Shown piece after piece: positions 24,231 through 32,567 of a stretch of DNA of 64,000 nucleotides. Source of the DNA: Pseudonocardia sediminis (GTDB lineage: Bacteria > Actinomycetota > Actinomycetes > Mycobacteriales > Pseudonocardiaceae); assembly GCF_004217185.1 (NCBI RefSeq), contig NZ_SHKL01000001.1, positions 4,400,001 through 4,464,000 on the forward strand. The letters are read 5' to 3'. Made by a program: the position numbers and the translations under genes. How positions within the stretch are numbered: position 1 is the first letter of the stretch; each line of letters begins with the position of its first letter. The notes under the pieces were generated by a model that did not search any database, was not told the origin of the DNA, and saw nothing but the letters and a program-made list of their open reading frames with translations.

Positions 24231-25165
24231 GCCGGGCTCCGGCCGGTCAGCCCGGTGACGATCGCCCGGGCGTCGTGGGTCAGCAGGTCGAGATAGGTGG
24301 GCACCGGGCCGTCGGCCTGCGACAGGGAGTCGACGTAGAGCTGCGGGCCCATCCGGACGCCGGTCTCGCGGGCGACCTGCCGCTGGGCGCCGTCGTTCAC
24401 CGTCGACTCGCAGAACACGGCCGGCACGCCGCGCTCCCGGACGAACCCGACGGTCGCCGCGATCTGCTGCGGCGTGCCCTCGGCGTCGGCGTTGACCGGC
24501 CACAGGTAGCCCTCGGCCAGCCCCGCGTCGCGGGCCAGGTAGGAGAACGCGCCCTCGCAGGTCACCAGCGCGCGCTGGTCGGCGGGCAGGGCCGCGAGCT
24601 CGCGGCGGAGCTGCTCGCCGACACCGCGCAGCTCGGCGGCATAGGCGTCGGCGTTGGCCCGGTAGACGCCGGCGTTCGGCGGGTCCAGGTCGCTCAGCGC
24701 GGTGGCGATGTTGCGGACGTAGATCTCCCCGGCCTGCGGCGACATCCACGCGTGCGGGTTGGGCTGGCCCTGGTAGTTGCCCACGGCGATCGGGATCGGG
24801 GCTACGCCGTCGCTGAGCGTCGCAGTCCTCGCGCCGGTCCGGTCGACGAACCGCTCGAACCACCGCTCGAGGCCCAGACCGTTGTCCAGGACGAGGTCGG
24901 CGTCCTGGGCGCGGATCAGGTCGTCCGGCGTCGGCTCGTACTCGTGGATCTCCGAGCCGGGCTTGGTGATCGACTCGACGACGAGCCGATCGCCCGCCAC
25001 CCGCTGCGCCATGTCGGCGATCACGGTGAACGTGGTGAGGACCTTCGGCGGCCCGTCCGCGGCGCCCGTGCCGCCCGTTCCGCACCCCGCGATGAGCAGC
25101 ACGACGCCGAGTGTCGACGTGAACAGCGTTGTACTTCGCCACACTCGCCATCGAGAGTTGGTCAT
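24227..25165 (-). CDS. Metal-binding lipoprotein of a manganese-type ABC importer
   Basis: The 312-residue product has a lipobox LLIAGC with the lipidated Cys at 28 and is a cluster A-I (PsaA/MntC) binding protein. The four expected metal ligands are visible as His74 (EIHEYEP), His138 (NPHAWMSP), Glu204 (CEGAFSYL) and Asp279 (YVDSLS); the His-His-Glu-Asp set is the one used for Mn(II), while Zn proteins have a third His and a His-rich loop, which is absent. It begins at ATG 25165 without a ribosome site and 5 bases after a -10-like box, suggesting a leaderless message. The MntR-type regulator lies directly upstream. Confidence 0.88.
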   Translation of the reverse strand: MTNSRWRVWRSTTLFTSTLGVVLLIAGCGTGGTGAADGPPKVLTTFTVIADMAQRVAGDRLVVESITKPGSEIHEYEPTPDDLIRAQDADLVLDNGLGLERWFERFVDRTGARTATLSDGVAPIPIAVGNYQGQPNPHAWMSPQAGEIYVRNIATALSDLDPPNAGVYRANADAYAAELRGVGEQLRRELAALPADQRALVTCEGAFSYLARDAGLAEGYLWPVNADAEGTPQQIAATVGFVRERGVPAVFCESTVNDGAQRQVARETGVRMGPQLYVDSLSQADGPVPTYLDLLTHDARAIVTGLTGRSPA

Positions 25166-25170
25166 GCCGA

Positions 25171-25213
25171 ACTTTAGAACGCGTGCGATGAATCGGACAA
25201 GAGACCTCGATTC
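25171..25213 (-). promoter_or_regulatory. Promoter and possible MntR operator of the Mn importer
   Basis: On the minus strand TTGTCC (25200-25195) and TAAAGT (25176-25171) are separated by 18 bases and fit -35 and -10 boxes. The lipoprotein ATG at 25165 would be at or next to the transcription start. GAATC (25190-25194) and GATTC (25209-25213) form an inverted repeat around the -35 box, a plausible site for the metal-loaded repressor encoded just upstream. Confidence 0.45.
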
Positions 25214-25220
25214 GGGCGAC

Positions 25221-25889
25221 CTACACGCGCACCCACAGTGCGTCGACGAGCTCAGGGCCGAACTGCAGCTCGCGCTCGCCCACCCGCACCACGAACGGCC
25301 CGCCGAAGGGCTCCCGGCGGATCAGGCCGATCCGGTCACCGAGCCCGACCTCGTGGGCGGTCAGGTGCTGCAGGACGGCGGTGTCGTCGTCGACGCGCAC
25401 GAGGTCGCCCTCGGCGCCCGGCGTCATCTCCGACAGACGGCGGGCGTCCCACCGCGCCACCTCGCCGGCGCGGTCCGGGATCGGGTCGCCGTGCGGGTCG
25501 GTCGCCGGGTTGCCCAGACGGTCGGCGATGGCGTCGACCAGCCGGTCGGACACGACGTGCTCGAGGGCCTCGGCCTCGGCGTGCACCTCGTCCCAGCCGT
25601 AGCCGAACTCGGTGACCAACAGCTGCTCGATCAGGCGGTGCCGGCGGACGACGGCCAGCGCGAGGCGCCTGCCCTCGGCGGTGAGCGCGATCGTCCCGTA
25701 CCGCGCGTGCTCGACCAGGTCCAGCTCGCGCAGCTTGCGCACCATGCCCGACACCGACGAGGCCTGGACCCCCATCCGCTCGGCGACCAGCGACGTCCCG
25801 ACCTCGCCGCCCCCGTGCTCGCCCAGCACGTAGACGGCCTTCAGGTAGTCCTCGACCGCGGTGGAGGGACGGTCGTGCCCGGGGCGCAT
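25221..25889 (-). CDS. mntR: DtxR/MntR family metal-dependent repressor
   Basis: The 222-residue product has the DtxR-family layout: winged helix at 1-70 (AVEDYLKAVYVL, ERMGVQASSVSGMVRKL), dimerisation/metal domain at 75-140 (RRHRLIEQLLV, EVHAEAEALEHVVSD) and a C-terminal SH3-like domain at about 150-222. At the position of the DtxR/IdeR metal ligand Cys102 it has Glu (residue 107), as in MntR-type manganese sensors. ATG 25889 is the sensible start. It sits 55 bases upstream of the Mn importer on the same strand and most likely represses it when Mn(II) is sufficient. Confidence 0.88.
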   Translation of the reverse strand: MRPGHDRPSTAVEDYLKAVYVLGEHGGGEVGTSLVAERMGVQASSVSGMVRKLRELDLVEHARYGTIALTAEGRRLALAVVRRHRLIEQLLVTEFGYGWDEVHAEAEALEHVVSDRLVDAIADRLGNPATDPHGDPIPDRAGEVARWDARRLSEMTPGAEGDLVRVDDDTAVLQHLTAHEVGLGDRIGLIRREPFGGPFVVRVGERELQFGPELVDALWVRV

Positions 25890-25945
25890 GCCCCGCAGCC
25901 TACGGCCGTGCCCTGCGCCACAGGCCCACCCGGCCGGAGGTCCGG

Positions 25946-26731
25946 CTACGGCACGGGGAGGCAGGCACGGACCGTCGCGCCGTCCTCGCCGACCCCGGTC
26001 AGGACGCGCACCGGACGCCCGAACGCCTCCCCCAGCGCCCCCTCGGTGAGGACCTGCTCCGGCGTCCCGACCCGCAGCGTCCGGTCGGGACGCAGCAGCG
26101 CGGCGGTGCTCGCGACGGCGAACGCGTGGTCGGGGGTGTGGGAGATCATCACGATGGCCAGGCCGCCGGCGGCCAGGTCGCGGATCTCGTGCAGCACCCG
26201 GGCCTGGTTGCCCAGGTCCAGGTTCGAGGTCGGTTCGTCCATCATCAGCAGGCGGGGCTGCTGGGTGAGCGCCCGGGCGATCAGCGCCAGCTGCCGCTCG
26301 CCGCCGCTGATCTCGGTGAACGGGCGGGTGGCCAGGTGCCCGACACCGAGGCGGTCCATGCTCTCCTCCGCCACGGCCCGGTCGGCCCGTCCCGGCGCTC
26401 CGGCGACGCCCAGGTGCGGGGTGCGTCCCATCAGCACCACCTCGCCGACCGTGAACGGGAACGGCGCGGCGTGCGCCTGCGGGACGTAGGCGACGGTGCG
26501 GGCCAGCTCCCGGCGCCCCCACCCGGACAGCGCGCGCCCGTCGACCAGCACCCGCCCGCCGCGCGCCGGGAGGAACCCGAGCACCGACTTGAACAGGGTC
26601 GTCTTCCCGGCGCCGTTGCGCCCGAGCACGCACAGCACCTCCGAGGCCGCGACGGTGAACGAGAGCTCCTCCAGCACGTCGACGTCGCCGTAGCCGCACC
26701 GCAGGTCCTGGACATCGAGAACTACGTCCAC
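25946..26731 (-). CDS. ABC transporter ATP-binding protein (iron-complex/siderophore type)
   Basis: The 261-residue ATPase has Walker A GRNGAGKTT, the FecE-type AYVPQAHAAPFPFTVGEVVLMGR segment, signature ISGGERQLALIARAL, Walker B LLMMDEPTSNLD and switch His in ISHTPDHA. The start is GTG 26731, which overlaps the permease stop by 10 bases. It pairs with the FecCD permease and binding protein upstream to import an iron complex, haem or a corrinoid; the exact ligand cannot be read from the ATPase. Confidence 0.9.
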   Translation of the reverse strand: MDVVLDVQDLRCGYGDVDVLEELSFTVAASEVLCVLGRNGAGKTTLFKSVLGFLPARGGRVLVDGRALSGWGRRELARTVAYVPQAHAAPFPFTVGEVVLMGRTPHLGVAGAPGRADRAVAEESMDRLGVGHLATRPFTEISGGERQLALIARALTQQPRLLMMDEPTSNLDLGNQARVLHEIRDLAAGGLAIVMISHTPDHAFAVASTAALLRPDRTLRVGTPEQVLTEGALGEAFGRPVRVLTGVGEDGATVRACLPVP

Positions 26732-27810
26732 GCGCGCCGCCCCCTGGCCAGCAGCAGGAGGAAGAACGGTGCCCCGACGAGCGCGGTGAGGATTCCCAGC
26801 GGCACCTCGGTCGTGAGCAGCGTGCGGACCAGGTCGTCGACCACGAGCAGGAAGATCGCGCCCAGCAGCGCGGAGACGGGCAGCGCGCGCCGGGCGTCCG
26901 GCCCGACCAGCATCCGCGCGGCGTGCGGGATCACCAGGCCGACCCAGCCGACCATCCCGGCCGCCGAGACCGACGCCGCCGTCATCAGCGTCGCCCCGAC
27001 GATCACGAACCCCTTCACCACCCGTGGGTTCACCCCGAGCGAGGCCGCCTCCTCGTCGCCGAAGGCGAGCACGTTGAGCCGCCAGCGCAGCACCATCAAC
27101 GGCACGAGACCGATCAGGACCGGGACGAGCACCGGCACCAGCCCGCGGACGGTCACCGTGTCCAGGCCGCCCAGCAGCCAGAACGTGATCTGCGGCAGCT
27201 TGTCGTCCGGGTCGGCGACGTACTTGGTGAGCGAGATCAGCGCCGAGCACAGGCTCGACACGACGATGCCGGTGAGCACCAGCGTCAGCGTGGACTCGTG
27301 GCCGCGGCCCACCACGGTGCCCACGGCGTAGGTCACCAGCACCGCGCCCAGGCCGAGCACGAACGCCGAGAGCTGCACCCCGGCGCTGCTCCAGGACAGC
27401 AGGATGCCCAGCGCCGCACCGACGCCGGCGCCCCCGGAGGCGCCGAGCAGATCCGGGGAGACCATCGGGTTGCGGAACAGCGCCTGGTAGGCCGCGCCCG
27501 CCGCGGCCAGCGCTCCCCCGACCAGCACCGCCGCGACGATCCGCGGCATCCGCACCAGCCAGATCGTGACGTCGTCGACGCGGGGCACGGTGCTCGGACG
27601 GCCGGTCAGGTGCGCGACGAGCACCTCGACGATCGTGGCCGGCGGGTACGACGTGACGCCCACCGCGAACGACACCGCGACGGCCACCACCAGCGCCACC
27701 GACAGGATCGTGACCACCGGCCATCGGCTGCGACGCCACGGGTCCGCGGCCACGCCGGCCGCGGCGGGCGTCTCCCGCTCGGTCCCGGCGCTCACCGGAA
27801 CACCGCTCAC
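26722..27810 (-). CDS. FecCD family ABC transporter permease
   Basis: The 362-residue product has about 10 membrane helices and the FecCD/BtuC pattern: RMPRIVAAVLVGGALAAAGA, the NPMVSPDLLGASGGAGVGA loop, and the GMVGWVGLVIPHAARM motif that contacts the ATPase. A cytoplasmic N-terminal tail of about 30 residues precedes helix 1. The start is GTG 27810, 4 bases after the binding-protein stop. It forms the import channel of the neighbouring system. Confidence 0.9.
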   Translation of the reverse strand: MSGVPVSAGTERETPAAAGVAADPWRRSRWPVVTILSVALVVAVAVSFAVGVTSYPPATIVEVLVAHLTGRPSTVPRVDDVTIWLVRMPRIVAAVLVGGALAAAGAAYQALFRNPMVSPDLLGASGGAGVGAALGILLSWSSAGVQLSAFVLGLGAVLVTYAVGTVVGRGHESTLTLVLTGIVVSSLCSALISLTKYVADPDDKLPQITFWLLGGLDTVTVRGLVPVLVPVLIGLVPLMVLRWRLNVLAFGDEEAASLGVNPRVVKGFVIVGATLMTAASVSAAGMVGWVGLVIPHAARMLVGPDARRALPVSALLGAIFLLVVDDLVRTLLTTEVPLGILTALVGAPFFLLLLARGRRAWT

Positions 27811-27814
27811 CGGA

Positions 27815-28894
27815 TCACTGCGGGTCCTGGGCGGCCAGCATCGTCCGGGCCTCCGCCTCGGTCAGCGGGTGGTGCAGGAAGCGGTCGTAGAACGAGCGGG
27901 TCTCGGCGACCATGTCGACGTCGCCGAACAGCTCCGGGTGCAGGGTCTTCCCGGCCCAGCGCAGCTGCAGCGCCGTCTCGACGCCGTAGCGGTCCCAGTG
28001 CCAGCCGCCGGTCGGGTTGATCACCGCCCGGTCGTCGTGGACCGCGGGGAGCCGGCTCCAGAACGGGTCGGCACGCAACTTGTCCAGCGTCTGCGCGCCG
28101 GTGTCGGTGGCGACGAACGCGCTGCCGGCCAGGATCACCACGTCCGGGTTCCACTGCGCGACCTGCTCGGTGGACACCGGCCGGACGTTGCCCGTGACCT
28201 GCGCGGCGTTGCGCCCGCCCGCGGCGGTGATCCATTCGTCGATGATGCTGCCGGTGCCGTCGACCACCAGCGGGTTGAGCGAGTAGACGTGCAGGACGCT
28301 CGGGCGCTTCTCCGCGGGCAGCGGCGACGTGCGGCCCCGGACCTGCGCCAGCGTCTCGTCGAGGTAGGCGTTGTAGGCGACCGCCTGCTGCTGCGCCTCC
28401 GGCCCGAGGACCTCCGCGGTGGTGGCGACCATCTCCTTCAGGTCGGGGTAGTTCTGGAACCCCAGCTGCACGGTCGGGATGCCCAGCTCGGTCGTCTTGG
28501 CCGCGATCTGGGTGCTCTTGTCGGTGAACAGCACGTCCGGGCGGGTCCGGGCGAGGCGCTCGGTGCTGACCGTGGAGTTGGTGAACACCGTCGGCGCGTC
28601 CCGGAACGCCGGGTTGACCACGTAGAGCCAGGGCGCGGTCTTCTCGGTGAGCACCGTGGCCGCGATCTCGTCCCCGGCGCCGAGCATCTGGACGACCTCG
28701 TTGTGCGCGGGCCAGGCGTCGGCGATGCGGGTGATCGTCGTGGGCACCGCGACCTGCGCGCCAGTGACGTCGGTGACGACGCGGGTCGCGGCGACCGGGG
28801 CCTGTGCGTCGGGCGTGGCCCCGCATCCGGCCACCAGCGCCGCGGTCAGCGCCCCCACCGTCGCGAGCGCGACGCGAACCTGCATCGACCCCAT
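27815..28894 (-). CDS. Iron-complex ABC transporter substrate-binding lipoprotein
   Basis: The 359-residue protein has a signal ending in the lipobox LVAGC near residue 24 and a helical-backbone class III binding fold (TRVVTDVTGAQVAVPTTITRIADAW; LARTRPDVLFTD; PDVVILAGSAF). The GGWHWDRYGVETAL segment occurs in many iron-complex binding proteins. ATG 28894 has GGAGG about 8 bases upstream and is preferred over the longer frame. It begins a three-gene operon with permease and ATPase. Substrate is probably a ferric chelate, but haem, corrinoid or molybdate relatives cannot be ruled out. Confidence 0.87.
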   Translation of the reverse strand: MGSMQVRVALATVGALTAALVAGCGATPDAQAPVAATRVVTDVTGAQVAVPTTITRIADAWPAHNEVVQMLGAGDEIAATVLTEKTAPWLYVVNPAFRDAPTVFTNSTVSTERLARTRPDVLFTDKSTQIAAKTTELGIPTVQLGFQNYPDLKEMVATTAEVLGPEAQQQAVAYNAYLDETLAQVRGRTSPLPAEKRPSVLHVYSLNPLVVDGTGSIIDEWITAAGGRNAAQVTGNVRPVSTEQVAQWNPDVVILAGSAFVATDTGAQTLDKLRADPFWSRLPAVHDDRAVINPTGGWHWDRYGVETALQLRWAGKTLHPELFGDVDMVAETRSFYDRFLHHPLTEAEARTMLAAQDPQ

Positions 28895-28949
28895 GGTCAC
28901 CGTCCTCCACCGAGCAGCCGTCAAGCGCGCTCACCCGGAGCACGGCCGG

Positions 28950-28994
28950 ATGATAAGCACAGATTCGACGCAGATGAGAGGAGTTCGACGAACT
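28950..28994 (-). promoter_or_regulatory. Promoter-like box and palindrome upstream of the iron-complex importer
   Basis: TATCAT on the minus strand (28955-28950) is a good -10 hexamer 56 bases upstream of the binding-protein ATG. A perfect palindrome AGTTCG-A-CGAACT lies at 28982-28994, about where the -35 box or an upstream operator would be. No typical IdeR iron box is visible here. The remaining part of the gap (28995-29069) holds nothing I can name. Confidence 0.4.
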
Positions 28995-29069
28995 GTGACC
29001 GCAGATGCAGTTTCGTAGCCTGGAGATCCGTTCCCGGCCCGGCTGCGTCCCCTGAGCCGCCCCCGGCCG

Positions 29070-30905
29070 CTACGCCGGGGTGATCCCGAACTCGCGGATC
29101 TTCCGGTAGATCGTGGCGCGGGACATCCCGAGCTGCCGTGCGGCGCGGGCCTTGTCGCCCCCGGCGTCCACGAGTGCTCCGGCGATCGCGTCGCACTCGA
29201 TGGACTCGAGCGGGGTGAGCACGCGGCGGACGGTCGCGCGGCATTCGATCGGAAGGTCGTCGACGTCGACCGTTCCGGCCCGCCGCCGGGCGAGGACCTT
29301 GCTGGCCACGTGGCGGAGCTGAGCGACGTTGCCCGGCCACGGGTTGCCCCGCAGGTGCCGGATCGCAGCGGGGCTGAAGCTCGGGGTCGCGCCTCGCCCC
29401 AGCCTCGCGACGAGGACCGCGAGCAGGTCCTCGATGTCGTCGGCGTGGTGGCGCAGGGGAGGCACCGTCACGCTGACGGCCAGCATGCCGGTCAGCGCCG
29501 CGAGATCGGTCGTCCGGACGTCCCGGTCGGTGTACGTCGCGACCACCGTGGGCCGGTCCGGTCCGGGGAGCTCCCAGTACGGCTCGATCAGGTCGGCGAG
29601 AACGGCCGCGTCGACCGGGTCGACCGCCTCGAGGTGGCGCAGTACGACGGTCGCGCCGTCCTCCTGCAACGCCTCGGCCACCTCGTGCGACCAGGTGCCG
29701 GAAGGCTCCGCGAGATCGGCCACGAACAGATGCGACGCGGGCTTGCGCAGTCGGTGCGCGGCGACCGCCAGTACGGTCTTCCCGACGCCGGGCTCTCCGT
29801 CCAGGATCATCCAGTTGCGCTCGGCCAGATGCCGATCCACCGACTCGACGCACCGGCGCCACAGCGGAGCGGAACCGACGACGCCGAACGTCCGATAGGA
29901 GGCGGTCCCCCGCCGCGGCCTCCGCGAGCGGGCGTCGGTGGCGAGCCGGACCCTGAGGACGCCCCGGCCCCGGCTCTCGCCCTCGGGGCCGGGCAGGCGC
30001 CGGACCCGCGCGGTGGCACCGGTGGGCAGGTCGACCAGGAACTCGCGGTCCCGGCCCGGGCCCGGTGCCGAGTCCAGTACCGCCGCCGTCCCGGCGAGCA
30101 GCGCCGCCTGGTCATCGGGGCCGAGCAGCTCACGGGCCAGACGGTTCATCATCAGCAGGTCGTCGTCGACGGCGAAGATCGCGCTGCGGGTCTGTTCGCA
30201 GGCCGCCAGGAACTCGTCGACGAGACTCATCTCCCGCCGGCCGACCTGGCTGAGCAGGGCGTCCTCGATCCGCCGGCCCAGGGTGAGGGCGACGGTACCC
30301 ATCAGCGGGTTCGCGTCCCGGTGCCAGCACGTCAGGTCGAGGACTCCGAGCAGGCCCCCGTGCACCGGGTGACGGATCGGGGAGCCGGCGCACGCGAGGC
30401 TCACGAGGTCCTCCGCGTAGTGCTCGTGCCCGAACACCTGTACCGGACGGTTCTCGGCCAGGGCGGTCCCGATCCCGTTCGTCCCGGCAGCGCGCTCGGC
30501 GTAGCTGTGCCCGGGCGCGAGGCACACCGCGTCCATCCGCCGGTTCAGGACCGCGTCCCCCGAGCGGCGGTCCAGGACCACCCCCTGCGCGTCGCAGAGG
30601 ATCAGGCTCGCCGGCTCGTTGGTGAAGTGGTCCGACATCTCGTCCAGGATCGGGCGGGCGGCCCGCAGCAGCGGCGAGTCGGCCTCGGTCTCGGACGGCC
30701 GGGACAGCTCGATCCGTTCGGCGTCGACGTTCCAGTCCCGGGCGCGCCGCCATGACGCCGCGATCGGCGCGCGCACCTGACCGTCGGTGACGTCGTCGTC
30801 GACGAAGAACGCCGACCGCGCACGGGCCACCTGGGGCCCCGACGGGTCGCACCCGGACAGCGCGGCGGGCCGGCGGCGTCCGGTGGAATCGCCCGTCTCC
30901 CGCAT
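29070..30905 (-). CDS. AcoR/MimR-like activator (GAF, AAA-like, Fis HTH)
   Basis: The 611-residue product has an N-terminal GAF-type sensor (about 70-230; APGHSYAERAAGTNGIGTAL), an AAA+ domain with Walker A GEPGVGKT near 368-375, and a C-terminal Fis-type helix-turn-helix (ARAARQLGMSRATIYRKIRE). This is the layout of AcoR and the actinobacterial MimR group that activates acetoin or propane-monooxygenase genes. The GAFTGA loop that contacts sigma-54 is missing, consistent with actinobacteria lacking sigma-54. ATG 30905 follows GAGGGGAG. It is divergent from a monooxygenase-type reductase gene, its probable target. Confidence 0.88.
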   Translation of the reverse strand: MRETGDSTGRRRPAALSGCDPSGPQVARARSAFFVDDDVTDGQVRAPIAASWRRARDWNVDAERIELSRPSETEADSPLLRAARPILDEMSDHFTNEPASLILCDAQGVVLDRRSGDAVLNRRMDAVCLAPGHSYAERAAGTNGIGTALAENRPVQVFGHEHYAEDLVSLACAGSPIRHPVHGGLLGVLDLTCWHRDANPLMGTVALTLGRRIEDALLSQVGRREMSLVDEFLAACEQTRSAIFAVDDDLLMMNRLARELLGPDDQAALLAGTAAVLDSAPGPGRDREFLVDLPTGATARVRRLPGPEGESRGRGVLRVRLATDARSRRPRRGTASYRTFGVVGSAPLWRRCVESVDRHLAERNWMILDGEPGVGKTVLAVAAHRLRKPASHLFVADLAEPSGTWSHEVAEALQEDGATVVLRHLEAVDPVDAAVLADLIEPYWELPGPDRPTVVATYTDRDVRTTDLAALTGMLAVSVTVPPLRHHADDIEDLLAVLVARLGRGATPSFSPAAIRHLRGNPWPGNVAQLRHVASKVLARRRAGTVDVDDLPIECRATVRRVLTPLESIECDAIAGALVDAGGDKARAARQLGMSRATIYRKIREFGITPA

Positions 30906-31009
30906 GCGCGCTCCCCTCGACCGGTGCGGCCGTCGACAGCGCACGGCCGGAGCCCACCGGCGACGGAGCCGATGCGATCCAGGCTATGACCGGCGTCTCG
31001 CCGACTTGT

Positions 31010-31022
31010 TCTCAGGATGAGA
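31010..31022. promoter_or_regulatory. Inverted repeat between the activator and reductase genes
   Basis: TCTCA-GGA-TGAGA at 31010-31022 is a perfect 5-3-5 inverted repeat, and a wider pair CGTCTC (30994-30999) / GAGACG (31019-31024) overlaps it. It is about 90 bases upstream of the reductase start, a normal distance for an activator site. Binding by the divergent AcoR-like protein is inferred. Confidence 0.4.
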
Positions 31023-31109
31023 CGTCGGCCCCCGACGGGCCGTCGGTGCGCTGTCATTCGCGCTGTCGGCCGGTCACGGCGCCGGCACACGGAGGCAGGG
31101 AGAGGTCCA

Positions 31110-32159
31110 GTGGGTGAGAAGCACACCGTCCGGTTCGAGCCGGTCGGCATCGAGATCGAGGTCGACGAGGACCAGAACATCCTCCGGGCCGCGGCCGAAC
31201 AGGGCGTGCAGCTCATGCACGGCTGCAAGGAAGGTCAGTGCGCGGCGTGCAAGTCCTTCGTTCTCGAGGGCGAGGACATCGAGTACGACTCCTACTCGAC
31301 GTTCGCCCTGCCCGACTACGAGAAGGAGGAGGGCTCGACCCTGCTCTGCCGGGCACACGCCTACGAGGACCTCACGATCGAGCTCCTGAACTACGACGAG
31401 GAGGTCATCCGGTCCGGCCTGCCCCTGCGGCCGGGCACGGTCGAGATCGTCTCCAACGAGGCCGTCACGCACGATATGCGGCACCTGGTGGTCAGGCTCG
31501 TCGAGCCGACCGAGATCAAGTTCTTCCCGGGCCAGTACATGGACCTCCGGATCCCCGGGTCCGACGAGTGGCGCTCGTTCTCCATGGCCACCACGCCGAA
31601 CCGCGACGGGCGGTTCGAGTTCGTGATCAAGGTCTACCCGGACGGCCGGTTCGGCACCTGGCTGTCGCAGGAGGCGGCGGTCGGCGACCGGATCGAGGTG
31701 GAGGCACCGTTCGGGACGTTCACCCTGCGCGAGAACCGCACGTCGGATCTGGTCTTCGTCGGCGGCGGCGCCGGCCTGTCGTCGATCCTGGGGCTCCTGC
31801 GGTCGATGGCCGAGCGCGGCGTCGAGCGCAGGGCCACGTTCTACTACGGCGCACGCACCGCGAAGGACCTGTGCTTCGAGAAGGAGCTCGCACAGCTGGA
31901 GGTCGACCTTCCCGGCTTCACCTTCGTCCCGGCGCTGTCGGAGGCATCCGCGGACGACGACTGGCAGGGCGAGACCGGGCTGATCACCGAGGTCCTGCAC
32001 CGCCGGGAGCCGAGCCTGACCGGCCGCGACGCCTATGTCTGCGGCCCGCCACCGATGGTCGACGCGGCGATCGCGACGCTGACCGGGCTCGGGGTGTCCG
32101 AGCACAACATCTTCTTCGACAAGTTCACCACCACCGGGGAGAAGGAGGACGCCGCGTGA
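31110..32159 (+). CDS. Propane/phenol monooxygenase-type reductase (2Fe-2S, FAD, NADH)
   Basis: The 349-residue protein has a plant-type ferredoxin domain with Cys39, Cys44, Cys47 and Cys80 (GCKEGQCAAC; LLCRAH), an FAD domain (FFPGQYMDLRIPG; RSFSMATTP) and an NADH domain (FVGGGAGLSSILGLLR; VCGPPPMVDAA). Length, domain order and motifs match MimB/PrmB, the reductase of actinobacterial soluble di-iron propane monooxygenases. GTG 31110 follows GGGAGAGG. No hydroxylase large or small subunit or coupling protein follows, so it is an orphan here or serves a remote oxygenase. Its stop overlaps the next start as GTGA. Confidence 0.9.
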   Translation: MGEKHTVRFEPVGIEIEVDEDQNILRAAAEQGVQLMHGCKEGQCAACKSFVLEGEDIEYDSYSTFALPDYEKEEGSTLLCRAHAYEDLTIELLNYDEEVIRSGLPLRPGTVEIVSNEAVTHDMRHLVVRLVEPTEIKFFPGQYMDLRIPGSDEWRSFSMATTPNRDGRFEFVIKVYPDGRFGTWLSQEAAVGDRIEVEAPFGTFTLRENRTSDLVFVGGGAGLSSILGLLRSMAERGVERRATFYYGARTAKDLCFEKELAQLEVDLPGFTFVPALSEASADDDWQGETGLITEVLHRREPSLTGRDAYVCGPPPMVDAAIATLTGLGVSEHNIFFDKFTTTGEKEDAA

Positions 32160-32458
32160 CGACGCCCACCCGCCATCAGCTCGAGCACCTCGCGCGCCTG
32201 GCGCGTGCGGTGCGGGACTGCCCGGAGATCCTGGCGCTCTATCCCGGTCCGACCGGGCGGATCGCGAGTACGACGGCGACCGGACGGGTCGTCGGCCTCC
32301 TGGTCCAGGGCCGGTGCCTGATCGTCGGCGTCGTCCCACGTCCCGGGATCCCGCCCGAGCAGGTGGTGACGGCCGTCCGGAACGCGGTCCGGCCGCTGGT
32401 CCCGGCGCCGATGGCGGTCAGCGTCGTCGTCTCGTCGCCGCAGTCGACCGGGAGGTGA
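32156..32458 (+). CDS. Asp23/Gls24-like small protein
   Basis: The 100-residue product resembles the short actinobacterial Asp23/Gls24-like proteins: LARAVRDCPEILALYPGPTG, a GRVVGLLVQG strand, and a VVTAVRNAVRPLVPAPMAVSV end. Those proteins are usually encoded with envelope-stress genes, and their function is poorly known. It has no signal or membrane segment. GTG 32156 overlaps the reductase stop (GTGA), so it is translated with a monooxygenase reductase, an unusual pairing. The family call rests on pattern memory of a short protein and is moderate. Confidence 0.65.
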   Translation: MTTPTRHQLEHLARLARAVRDCPEILALYPGPTGRIASTTATGRVVGLLVQGRCLIVGVVPRPGIPPEQVVTAVRNAVRPLVPAPMAVSVVVSSPQSTGR

Positions 32459-32553
32459 CCGGCGGGTCACGGCACCGGTGGGAAGGCGCGGATCGTCGGG
32501 CCCAGGACGCGTCCCGGACGAGCCGTCGGGCTCGCTTCTGTCGGGGGTGGATG

Positions 32554-32567
32554 CGAACATCTGTTCG
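32554..32567. promoter_or_regulatory. LexA (SOS) box overlapping the dinB start
   Basis: CGAAC-ATCT-GTTCG at 32554-32567 is a perfect actinobacterial SOS box (GAAC-N4-GTTC with CG flanks). Its last base is the first base of the GTG start codon of dinB. LexA binding here would cover the transcription start of a leaderless message. Confidence 0.85.

Noticed and set aside
29070..31110. Sigma-54-dependent promoter for the monooxygenase reductase
   Set aside because: No -24/-12 GG-N10-GC element is evident, the activator lacks GAFTGA, and actinobacteria generally lack sigma-54.
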